Positions 10,823 to 19,755 of a stretch of 64,000 nt of DNA are shown here, piece by piece. The DNA is from Paramarasmius palmivorus (lineage: Eukaryota > Basidiomycota > Agaricomycetes > Agaricales > Marasmiaceae): the NCBI GenBank assembly GCA_037176845.1, contig JAYKXP010000019.1, forward strand, positions 62,001-126,000. The letters are read 5' to 3'. How positions within the stretch are numbered: position 1 is the first letter of the stretch; every line of letters starts with the position of its first letter. The position numbers were made by a program, and so were the translations under genes. The notes under the pieces were generated by a model. That model searched no databases, had not been told where the DNA came from, and worked only from the letters and a program-made list of their open reading frames with translations.

Positions 10823-10853
10823 TTACATAATTGTGTCAAAACCACATATATAC
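10823..10853 (+). promoter_or_regulatory. Core promoter of gene E
   Basis: TTACATAATTG at 10823-10833 and CATATATAC at 10845-10853, about 55 bases before the ATG at 10903. The 11-mer is identical to that upstream of gene C. Confidence 0.5.
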
Positions 10854-10902
10854 AGCGCCTGAATTTTTAAATGTATCCCCTTACCTCCACCTCCCTGAAA
10901 AC

Positions 10903-12029
10903 ATGACCTACCAACGAGTCCCAACCCCCAACTTCGACAACACTCTCACTTGCGTTTCAGAAAATGAGGCTGAAAGCGATCGGGAACCGACATCGAGAGA
11001 AGACCTCAATCAAAGAACGGAGCGGACACTCCGCAATATCAATCGGCAGCAGAGGCGACATGAGCGGCAGTTGGAAATCGCACGGCTGACCGATAAACAT
11101 CGCAAGGAACAAGAGACGGCCGCCAAAAACGCAGAGAAAGCTGCAGAGAAACCAGTGGTAGCGGCACGACCGAAGCCACAGCCGCTTAAAACCCGTGCTA
11201 CCCAGGAAGCACAACGGCCCACCGCCGAAACTGAAAATAGCGGTGAATCCGACCCGCCTCGGAAAAGCCGCGGTCCCGTGAGTACATCGCAAACCCCTTA
11301 ATTTCTGACTTAATTCTTCACAGCATACCCCCCTCACCCGCACGCCCCGCACGCCACTTGAAATCGAGGATTCCGACGAGTCCAAAACCAGCGGCAAGCC
11401 GCTCGACCACACCAAACTGCTGAAACTCCCCAAGGAATCCGCGACCGTTGAAAAGATGCACCGAATTGTAAGTGGCTGTCATACAAGCATACAATAAATT
11501 AACGGCTTTCAGCAAAACTATACTCCCACGGAACGCGAGATATACGACGAAGGCCACAAAGACGGCTTGGCCGAAGCCTCCAACAACCCCAACAAGCCGA
11601 AAAAAACGTCCAGAACCAGAGAGAAGGGCAAAGACAAGGAACAGCCGTCGTCTAGTGTCAATACCATACGTAAGTCTCTTTCGCTGTATCTTCGGCCTAC
11701 CGCCCATTCCCTATCCAGCTTGCGAAAGTTGTGCCAAAACCGGGAAGACGTGCACAAGACAACAGGGCGACAAGAACGCGTGTTTTCCCTGTCATTTTGG
11801 CAAGAAAAAATGCTCCTTGGCTCGCACCACGGCCGAACCGATTCTTCGGCTTACCGAAGCTATTGACCAACTCGGAGACAGGATTGAAGCAGCGGATCAA
11901 TCGCTGGACGACAAGATCGACCGCTTTCACGCATGGCTTAAAACAGAAGCCAAAGAGCTGGCCGACCGTCAAGATAAACGGGCAGATCTATTACGTCGAT
12001 ATATCGAACTCCATACGAAAACTCAGTAG
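10903..12029 (+). CDS. Gene E: PTPNF-motif Zn2Cys6 cluster protein (four exons)
   Basis: Proposed exons 10903-11277, 11324-11467, 11513-11669 and 11719-12029 give 328 residues, all phases consistent. N-terminal VPTPNF and an acidic SENEAESD stretch are followed by a charged helix with RTLRNINRQQRRHERQ, very like gene C. Exon 3 is basic (PKKTSRTREKGKDKE). Exon 4 holds CESC, six residues, C, nine residues, CFPC, six residues, C, then a coiled-coil-like tail (LTEAIDQLGDRIEAADQSLD). Likely nuclear DNA-binding protein of the Gal4 fold. Genes C-D and E-F look like a tandem duplication of a two-gene unit. Confidence 0.8.
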
Positions 12030-12277
12030 TTTTAGAGCACCACTATCGACACTGTTACTATCATCGTTTCCGCCATATTTAGATACCCACTTCTTGATAC
12101 CAATACTGTCGGCAATCCCGTGATTTCTTGATACTTGATTTAATCGACAATTCCGTTCATTTACCATGCAATAGAACGTAGACACCATATTTCTTGATCT
12201 CAATCGTAGTATTACGCGTAATATTAGAAATTGTATTTTCCTTGCGGTCGACCGACGAACTACCTAAAACATTCACC

Positions 12278-12312
12278 TCACGTGATGCCGTAATTGTCAA
12301 AAAGTATATAAG
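12278..12312 (+). promoter_or_regulatory. Core promoter of gene F
   Basis: CTCACGTGATG near 12279 and TATATAAG at 12305-12312, about 58 bases before the ATG at 12370. Confidence 0.45.
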
Positions 12313-12369
12313 AAAGGCCTCATTCACAACAAATCCATTCAACCCCCCCCCCCAACACACACAGGTACC

Positions 12370-13341
12370 ATGACATACGACAAAATTTTTCAAAGACAGT
12401 CGACCCCAGACTTTTCAGCGGAAATCCCGCCGATCTCAGACGATGAAGACCTCACCCCCTACGCCAACCGCCGCGATGTACAAGGGACAAAACTATATCT
12501 CCGCAAAAAGAAAGACAACATGAATAGACGAGAGCTTCGAGAAGACCGCTCGCAGCGCATACAGGACCTCATAACGGCCCACCGAGAACAACAGGAAAAC
12601 GACAGGAAAGCGTTTGAAGCAGAAGTTGCGGAAAAGAAAAAGGCAGAAGAGGCGAAGAAGGCGGAAGCAAAGAAAAAGGCGGAAGAACCGAACAAAGCGG
12701 AAGAACCGAACAAAGAGACGAAGACCAATGACAGCGGTCCTTCCGCCAGCTTTTTCGACGATGTGAGTTTTTCTTCACCTACCTACTACGGTCTAACTGT
12801 ATCGTAGATGATCCCTATGGACGCCGCCTCTCCGCCCGAAATGAAGTTAATCCCTCAAGAGTTCTCGTCGCCGTCCGGTACGCCGCCTTTTCTCGAATTT
12901 TGATCTTTTCTTACCTCATTAGTTACGAGTGCCCTTGACAAAATTGTCGACGCAATCGACCGGGGTACCGCCCGAAGGCAGAAAACCGCTAACAATCTTC
13001 AGGAGCTGGTAAACGACATTACGGTGGGATTCGACAAAATGGTAAAAGAATACGGCGACATCCGATCGGAAATCAGCACCCTAGGAAAAACCAACATCAC
13101 CGCTGCTCACAGGATCAACCAATCAGCAGAAAAGGTGGGGAGCAAGTCAGCCGGTGAAGAGTCGGGGACGCGAAGGAAAACGGACGAACGATCAGCCGGT
13201 GAAGGATCGGGAACGCAAAAGAAAAAGGACAAACGGTCAGCCGGTGAGGGGTCGGGAGCCCGCAAGAGGAAGGATAAAGAACGGGAATCCGAAGAAAGTG
13301 CGGCATCACCGCGACCCAAAAAGGTTACCAGAAAGAACTAA
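12370..13341 (+). CDS. Gene F: PTPDF-motif coiled-coil partner protein (three exons)
   Basis: Proposed exons 12370-12762, 12808-12877 and 12923-13341 give 293 residues. N-terminal RQSTPDF then PPISDDEDL; a Lys/Ala/Glu-rich helix with repeated KKAEE and NKAEEP units ends exon 1. Exon 3 starts LDKIVDAIDRG and carries three imperfect repeats of about 18-19 residues around the motif SAGEGSG, very basic, before a lysine-rich C-terminus. No cysteine cluster. Best relative in the window is gene D. The internal repeat suggests recent expansion. Inferred to be the partner of gene E. Confidence 0.77.
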
Positions 13342-13630
13342 AAAACACCGCTACTTGTATTTCTTCAGCCCTCGAAACGTATTTACATATTGAAATAACT
13401 GTAGCCATCCGCAATAGATCAAATATTCGGTCCCCGATTCAACGGCATACCGACGGAAGGACGTTTTAAAAAAATCCAACTCCAACTGAAAATCGGCTCA
13501 CCGCTAGTACCTTTATTCAGTTGACCCAATTTATTATTTCACCGGCATGCCGAAGCATTGAACTGGTTCCCTAAAAATTCAGACGAGGACTCGATCCTGC
13601 CAGCAGACCCTGCTGGCCCTCATGCTACAA
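13342..13630. other. Gap between gene F and the 5' LTR, with possible KDZ exon fragment
   Basis: CGG-N4-CCG copies at 13443, 13494 and 13543 show that the left element reaches this far. From about 13560 a frame reads toward the LTR (…DEDSILPADPAGP). It continues across the retroelement into 33175 if the 5-base GCCCT at each side is a target-site duplication. This is inference. Confidence 0.45.
13616..13620. repeat. Candidate target-site duplication, left copy (GCCCT)
   Basis: GCCCT here and at 33175-33179. Ten or eleven bases (CATGCTACAA) separate the left copy from the start of LTR identity, so the duplication is not flush on this side. Confidence 0.4.
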
Positions 13631-15354
13631 GTTATTAAAGTGAGATCACTTGAGAATGAACCTATATCACTTACGATGGTATCGCTCTCGACGGCCTTGG
13701 ACTTGCCCTTGCTAACACTCTTGGTACGAGGACCAGAAGAGGTGGAAGGAGCTGACACCTAGTAAACGACCAGGTTAATAAACCTAGGAACAGGAAGGAA
13801 ACAGACTAGTGATACCTCTGCCTTGGTCGGAGCATCACGAGAAGTCTTGGCCTTCTAAAAGAGACAGTTAGTAAAGCTACCCAGCTTCGAAATAGGGGAG
13901 AGTACACTTTACCTTGGAAGGTCGAACATCGTGATCAGACCCATCCTTGTAGTCGTCGGATGAGGAATCCTCCAAATCGGCTTCAGAGATGGAAGGCTTG
14001 ACGCGAGAAGCGGGACCAACCTAAATAAGGGTAAAAACACTCGGATTAGTAACTGAAATAAAAGAGCAAGGTGAATTCACGCACCTTTGGCTGACCCAAA
14101 TCGTCGGAAGATTCGTCAGTGTTGGGAAGAGAAAGGCTTACCTGATCTGAACGACGACGCTAGAAAGGAAGCTATTAGGGAAGTGAAATCACTTAGAAGA
14201 TAGATAGGATACACACCTTAACAGTGACCGACTTAGTCGACACAGACGAGACCGGATCTACAGGCTTGGGACCGGATCGGACCCGGACAGTAGAGTCGGC
14301 AGGCTTGTGTTTGGACTCAGCCACCATCTTCTCCTTCTTGATAGGACGAGAGGCGGAAACGGTCTGATGATGAGAAGGCAACTGTTAACGGGTAGTGAGC
14401 TAGAGGAAACAAAGAAAAACTAAGATGAAACTTACGGTTGGCAAGCGTTCAGCTTTGCGTTTGCGAAGCTCAGCGTTTACGGGCACAGGTTGAGGGAACG
14501 CTCGCGAAGCGGAACGAGTGGTACGAGCAGAAATGGATTTTTTGGTGGAGGTACTCGGCTGATAGCCTGAGCTTTCCTGATCGTCCTCGAGTTCATCGTT
14601 CTCGTCGCCACTGGCGTCCTCCTCGGCGTCCTCCTCGTCGTCCTCGTCGTTGTCGTCGTCGTCGCTATCGTCCTGGTGTGGAATGATTCTACGACCTTTG
14701 CTGTCCCTAATGACCTGCTTGGTGCGCGGTCCGGGCATAGCTGAAGTTTGCGTAGTAAGCACGGGGATTGGTGGTGTGACTGGAGTCGATTTACCGGCTG
14801 GCCTGGAAAGTAGCGAATCGTCGTCTTGGTGAACGTCTTTACCGGCGTACTTGTTATTAAAGTAACCAGCCGAGGGAAGATGGAATCCGGATGGCAGAAC
14901 CTAATAGAGATCGTTAATAAGACGTTAAAAGAAATAATAGAAAGAGATACGCACCTGGATGTCGTATTTTCTCTTCCACTGTTCGATCAGGTTGGCGTTA
15001 GGAAGGTAGCTTGTAAGGGCTGCAATGCCAGGGAGAGAGGATCCGACTGTAGACGCCAAATGCGCCAGTGTCACGAGTACTTCCATAGCCTCCCTAGGGA
15101 AAGCTTTGTAATTGTGAAATTGGTGGAGAGAAGCCTATAAACAGCCAAGGTTAGCAAAAAGAAAAGAAAGAAAGCAGCGCGTGGAGACTCACCACGGAGA
15201 TTCCGGCGTGCAAGAAATGCGTCTCCAGTGAAGACTTGTCTTTGGAGGCAGAAACTTGATAAATGTTGTTGATTAATGGGTGGACCCGCTCTATCTCTTG
15301 AAAGATGCGAGAGATTGAGAGATCGTCCAGTCGTCGACTTTTTGAGGCGTCCAT
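13631..15354 (-). pseudogene. 5' half of the antisense Zn2Cys6 gene, truncated in LTR1
   Basis: This is the LTR1 copy of the exons described for the gene at 27743-31007. It starts at ATG 15354 and runs through the acidic and Ser/Lys-rich exons, but the LTR ends before the zinc-cluster exons. Transcription would run out into the flank at 13630. The exons keep open frames. It is a by-product of LTR duplication unless the truncated protein has a role. Confidence 0.75.
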
Positions 15355-15840
15355 AATTGAGAGTGGATGTGAAATAGACTATAAACACGAGTTAGCAGGT
15401 TGTAGGGGGAGCTGCACGGAAAGAAACAGGGGATAGCATACCTTGGATCGGACTGTGTGGTGGGGGGAAAGAAAGAATGAAAATTCACTAAGTACCCGAC
15501 CCAACGACTTATATGTCTCAACTCATATCACATTTAGAGTTCGGCCTACTCTAGAAAGGCAATGAAGGGACTTCTCCGCCCTTTGCGGTAGAAGCACAAC
15601 TGGTTTGGGAACTAGACGCTCCTGATCGGTCACAAGCCGAAACGGCGATCTAAGCGGTTACGCAACCTTCGGAGATAACTTTGATGGATGATCTGCGCGC
15701 CCCCAATGCCTGTCCCCTCGCGAGTGTGTAGTACCCATGGATAGCCCTGGATTTACTCTTTACAACGGTGGTCGTCACGTGTCGTAAAGCTCCTTAGTTC
15801 TTGAGATCCAAGTGAATTCACTGGATTGAGGACAATCCTT

Positions 15841-15859
15841 CATTTTGTTTGGGGGGAGA
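15841..15859 (-). promoter_or_regulatory. Shared 19-base element upstream of antisense genes (LTR1 copy)
   Basis: CATTTTGTTTGGGGGGAGA, also in LTR2 near 31494-31512 and, with one change, at 27125-27143. Each copy lies upstream of an antisense gene start (15354, 31007, 26908). Confidence 0.45.
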
Positions 15860-16512
15860 TGATACGCCTGACTTTAATCACTTCTTTTTCGAACGCAAAT
15901 ACGCTAGTTTTGCACTTTATTATTGTTGCATAAACACATAATGGTTATAGAAGGACTAGTATGAGCCCTGAATAGCTAGTCATTGGACGGAAGGTGTTTT
16001 AGGTGGTTATATTAGTGGATCCTGGTACATGGTACGCCCCACATGGGTATCTGGCCACCACTTTTACTTCTACCAGTGGTTGTCGAAGTACAATCACCTC
16101 CTGAAAACTGTAGGGAGAAGGTCCTTAAGTAAATTTACTACGGACTACACCTAGATCACCTACCGGACGCACCAAAGGGATTCTTACAAGTTAATTTACC
16201 CCTTCATACACCCAGAAGAGTTATACTGGCTCGGGCATCACTCGGGACTGATGGCAGAGGGGGAAACTGATCGGAAATCACCGATGCCGGATACGGCAAG
16301 GGTCTAGAGACCTGTCGGCCGAAGTGGAACCTATTGATCGGAGCGGAGGCAAAGCTGTTCAAACCGTTGTTACGGTGGCGGAAGCGGATTCCCTCTGATA
16401 TACCTTATTGGAACACGTCCACATGGAGTGGATAAGAAAATTTAGAGGCGGCGTTATGTGGAGGAACGGTGTTGAGCGATGAGGAGCTCGGGAGGACCCT
16501 GCCAGGCCTCTG

Positions 16513-16559
16513 ATTGGTGGAAAAGCGCTTGGCGCATGGAAAAGAAAAATTTATAAAGG
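16513..16559 (+). promoter_or_regulatory. Sense-strand LTR promoter (CCAAT + TATA)
   Basis: ATTGG (inverted CCAAT) at 16513-16517 and TATAAAGG at 16552-16559; the LTR2 copies are at 32166 and 32205. A second TATAAAAAG at 16792-16800 is an alternative. The start site is inferred near 16.58 kb, leaving roughly 0.9 kb of R-U5. Confidence 0.5.
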
Positions 16560-17521
16560 CTAAACGCCTAACCGTCGGCCAGGATTCAACTCCTGTACCT
16601 TAAAACAGAGTGTTACTACTCGCTCGTCACGCTATTTGCGCCATATATGGACGTTGTGACCTATAGATTTCCCTGATATGTATATTTTCTCGTTGTATCT
16701 CTCTCCCGACTCTGTTTCATCTCTTTTCCGTCTCGTTCCGCAGTTGTTCCGACTCAGATTACCTATTATTCAGTTTATTCACCTTGGACAGTATAAAAAG
16801 GACACCAAATGTACGGGGACCGCAGAGGATTCTGCCCCCCACTTGCACGTTACGCGTTGTATGTGGTTATCGTACGAATAGATTGCTATTGTCCGATCAG
16901 AACTCTACCCAAGTCAGGCCCTAGCCTTATTGAGAAGACTAGTTGAGATCTTACTGCAGACAAGAACTTGAGAGGTCGCGATAAAGACCAAGTTGTTGGC
17001 TTTGTGTATTGCTCTACACTTCTCCTATTAGTGAAACTTTATACTAGTTCGTCTCGGTGGCGTTCTGGAAGTGTTTTAACCAGTTGGGTTACACTTTAGC
17101 ATCGTAGAGAAGGCCTCGGTTTTGGTGGCTGAGCTTCCTTGCTTGCGTGCTTTATAGAAGACAGTTTTGGTGGCTGTTTTCCGGCAGTTGTGCTGTAGTT
17201 TTACCTTAGAGAGAGTCAGATCACTCGAGGCAGTTTAGATCGAACCAAGATCAGCTTCATATAGCCCTTGGCGCCTTATTTCCTAGCTTATAGAAGCAAG
17301 GACGACCCTATTACGCATCTATACAGGTGTACTTTCCTAGAACTTCGACGAATAGAAGTGATTTTACCCCTCTTGAGACCAAGCTTGAGTAGATATCTCT
17401 AAGCGCGGCAACTCTGATCACGCCGAACCACACTTGCACAACTACGCCACAGTAGAGTGCTTTTGTACACTGAGAGCAGTCATAGTATTAGGTGATTTCA
17501 CCGAAACTAAGTGGTATTATC

Positions 17522-17541
17522 TGGAGCCCACCGCGAGGGGT
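17522..17541 (+). other. Primer-binding site
   Basis: TGGAGCCCACC follows LTR1 directly, as expected for pairing with a tRNA 3' CCA end. I could not name the primer tRNA. Confidence 0.65.
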
Positions 17542-17712
17542 GGTTCTAGAGTATTTACTTGACTCAATCGAGAGGAATTATCCTTCTACAAGCCTTAGCT
17601 TGAAGAATTTACATCTACCCATCTTTTATAAGTGAACCTTGACGAGGTACACTACCCAATTTACCGATAAGAAGCGAGTCAAAGCAGTTTCTTGTCAACC
17701 CACGGCTAGTGA

Positions 17713-19755
17713 ATCAAAATTAGTCGCGGTAAAAAGCGTCAAGTAGACGAAGCGTTTCAAGTACCAGGTGCTTTTCCCACTGCATCACCTGAAGCGAGTG
17801 AATCTACTACTACACGCACTCAGTCGAGGTTACTTACCCGACGACAATCAAAAGCTACAGGTTCTCAACCTATTAGCACCAATCGTTTCGATAGGAAAGG
17901 TTTTCCGATCCTAGACTCGTCACCTTCCGCGTCGTCAAGTAGACTTGGAAGTAGACAAAGCGCATATACACCCGGATTTTCGTTTGGAAGAGCGTTACGT
18001 TTCAGAGATCCATCTCCGGAACCATTAGTTACTAGACCTACCAGTCCAAGAACTAGTGTTGAACCTATCTTACCTGCGAATTCCACCTCTACTCCAGATC
18101 CTTTGGAGTTAGATCACTTATCTGACGGACGTACTACGCCGACAGAACCCAAAGAGCGAGAATTATCTCCACTCACTGATATTGAATCAGAACACGAACC
18201 TATATTACCCCCAATAAATACCAACGATATGGTACAACCAGTGTTTACACTTAGAGAGTCCTGGCAGACGCTATCAGAGGAAGCGGCTAGTCAAATCCGT
18301 AACAACCAGACTGTTAAGATATTCAAGGACGTGAAAGAATTCGATGATTCGGATCCTGGCATGTTGTTGGACTGGTTGGAAGACCTTGAAACTGCGTTCG
18401 GAGCAGCTAATGTCACGGAAGAGACGGCGAAGATTTATCTGGCAGTGTATAAATGCAAGAGGGACTATCGAAGGCAGATAGCACGTAGACCTGAGGTGTT
18501 GGGACACTCCTATAAAAGGTTTGTCGAGATGATGTACGAAGATTTTCCGGAAGCTGCAAACATGGACGAAGGTTCCATGAGCAAGCTAAAGAAGGTCGTA
18601 CAGAAATATAGACAATTACTTGATTGGGATGTAGAGAAATTGAAAGCCTATCATAGAGCGTTCAAGTACGAAATAGACAAGCTCATGAAAGAGCCTGCTG
18701 TCTTGAACAATCATAATGCTGTACAATGGTACTTGAGTGGCTTGAGTGACTATTGGCGAGAGCGAATTAACCAAGTAATGGGTGAAATCACCCGTGAAGA
18801 GGCAAAGAAAAATAGAGGCAAGCCTAGAAGAGAGCAACGCCGCTTTGACGATCCTTGGGATTTGAAAGTTGTAATGCAAGAGATGGAAGTCTTGATGGCA
18901 GCTGGTGATGGAAGCGTGTACATGAAAATGAACGAGCTTTCATTGGCTGATCCATTGCTAAAAGACATGTACAAGAGTAAACCATCTGCATCACAAGTAA
19001 AATCACCTGGATTTCCTCATACGGTTAGTCCGTCTACCAAAAAGAAGTCAAACGAAGCTGAGATCAAGGAAGAGCCAGCGACTGTTGAGTTGTATGACCG
19101 ACGTCGTGAAGAAGAAGAGTTGCATCAGATGGGAGTTGCTGCGTCAGTAGATGCGCATACAGCCAAGTTGCGTGCGCAGGATCAAGAGATCCAATCGTTG
19201 CGTACTGGTATGGATTCGATCAAGACCTTGAGTGGAGAAGTGATTTCACTTAAGAAAACCTTGGATGACCTACCTACGAGGCTAGCATCGGCGTTACAGA
19301 CCAATACTAGGTCTAGCAACCCACCAATGGGTAATCGTACTTCAAACAACGGCTTTAATACCAGAAGCAATGATGGTAGCGCTTGTTTCTTCTGCAAAGA
19401 CCCTTCGCATAGAGTAAGGGACTGTCCACACCAAAAACGTTTGATGGACAAAGGTTTAATCGCGTGGAACCAGTCTGCTCGAACCATGATGATGAAAGAT
19501 GGTAGCAGATTCCCCGAACCTGGACCTAATCAGACATACAAAGACTCTGTAAATGAATACATTAAAGCTAAAGGCTGGGATAGGAATGCCGATAGTTTTA
19601 TGTTCCAGAGCGATGATGATCCTATAGAGGAATACTATCGAGAGCTTAGTGGCAGCAATGCTAGGAGTTTTACTAGTGAATTGGATTTGAAGTCGTTTGC
19701 TAATCTGGTGATAGATCAATATGTCACTAGATCTGCGGATGAGTCAAAAAACTAG
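17713..19755 (+). CDS. gag: Gag (CCHC nucleocapsid)
   Basis: Structural protein of the retroelement. The frame is open from 17713 to the TAG at 19753-19755. No ATG is found in frame before 18229 (NDMVQP), yet residues coded upstream of 18103 (Ser/Pro/Arg-rich, with SPSASSS) read like Gag sequence. So translation may begin after splicing from the leader, at a non-AUG codon, or at 18229. A helical capsid-like region spans about 18250-19000. A zinc knuckle CFFCKDPSHRVRDC (C-x2-C-x4-H-x4-C) lies at about 19384-19425. The frame ends in a slippery heptamer directly before the stop, so a share of ribosomes should continue into the protease frame. Confidence 0.88.
   Translation: MKISRGKKRQVDEAFQVPGAFPTASPEASESTTTRTQSRLLTRRQSKATGSQPISTNRFDRKGFPILDSSPSASSSRLGSRQSAYTPGFSFGRALRFRDPSPEPLVTRPTSPRTSVEPILPANSTSTPDPLELDHLSDGRTTPTEPKERELSPLTDIESEHEPILPPINTNDMVQPVFTLRESWQTLSEEAASQIRNNQTVKIFKDVKEFDDSDPGMLLDWLEDLETAFGAANVTEETAKIYLAVYKCKRDYRRQIARRPEVLGHSYKRFVEMMYEDFPEAANMDEGSMSKLKKVVQKYRQLLDWDVEKLKAYHRAFKYEIDKLMKEPAVLNNHNAVQWYLSGLSDYWRERINQVMGEITREEAKKNRGKPRREQRRFDDPWDLKVVMQEMEVLMAAGDGSVYMKMNELSLADPLLKDMYKSKPSASQVKSPGFPHTVSPSTKKKSNEAEIKEEPATVELYDRRREEEELHQMGVAASVDAHTAKLRAQDQEIQSLRTGMDSIKTLSGEVISLKKTLDDLPTRLASALQTNTRSSNPPMGNRTSNNGFNTRSNDGSACFFCKDPSHRVRDCPHQKRLMDKGLIAWNQSARTMMMKDGSRFPEPGPNQTYKDSVNEYIKAKGWDRNADSFMFQSDDDPIEEYYRELSGSNARSFTSELDLKSFANLVIDQYVTRSADESKN

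Larger units (their letters stand above)
1..13552. mobile_element. Helitron-type element with paired cargo genes (left end outside window)
   Basis: The interval starts inside a Helitron replicase/helicase and continues through six related cargo genes. I group them because the palindrome CGG-N4-CCG runs from base 1724 in the helicase frame to 13552 and was not noticed in quantity beyond. The coding region of the helicase is clearly more AT-rich than the cargo, which argues for separate origins of the two parts or for captured cargo. No Helitron terminus (5' TC, 3' hairpin plus CTRR) could be fixed; a CTAG followed by T at 13504 lacks a convincing hairpin. The right limit is set by the last CGG-N4-CCG and by apparent KDZ coding sequence near 13560-13620. 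That helicase and cargo form one element is inference. Confidence 0.55.
1724..13552. repeat. Dispersed palindrome CGG-N4-CCG, about 30 copies
   Basis: Exact CGG-N4-CCG starts read by eye: 1724, 1790, 1904, 1919, 2828, 3742 (all inside the helicase frame), 5582, 6109, 6775, 6798, 7622, 7740, 8106, 8136, 8173, 8844, 9108, 9259, 9894, 9981, 10620, 10695, 10709, 11392, 11847, 12876, 12961, 13443, 13494, 13543. Six fixed bases would be expected about three times in 13.5 kb of equal-base DNA. Copies fall in coding, intronic and intergenic DNA alike. CGG/CCG inverted half-sites are the classic target of Zn2Cys6 binuclear cluster proteins, and this element encodes three of those. Confidence 0.85.
13631..17521 (+). 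repeat. 5' LTR (3.89 kb)
   Basis: Identity with LTR2 begins at GTTATTAAAG and ends at GTGGTATTATC. The left 1.7 kb contains, on the minus strand, the first exons of the antisense Zn2Cys6 gene. The middle 1 kb (about 15.5-16.5 kb) is non-coding and lies between an antisense TATA (CATATAAG at 15508-15515) and a sense CCAAT/TATA pair. The right 1 kb is presumably R-U5. Confidence 0.93.

Noticed and set aside
13504..13508. CTAG-T as the Helitron 3' end
   Set aside because: No strong hairpin precedes it and CGG-N4-CCG copies continue to 13552.
14438..14686. Plus-strand Arg-rich 82-residue frame (also at 30091)
   Set aside because: It is the reverse reading of the acidic Asp/Glu exon of the antisense gene.
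14193..15388. Several small independent minus-strand genes in LTR1 (and their LTR2 twins)
   Set aside because: They join in phase as exons of one antisense gene.
18103..18105. Gag start at 18103
   Set aside because: The codon is TTG and the frame is open further upstream with Gag-like sequence.
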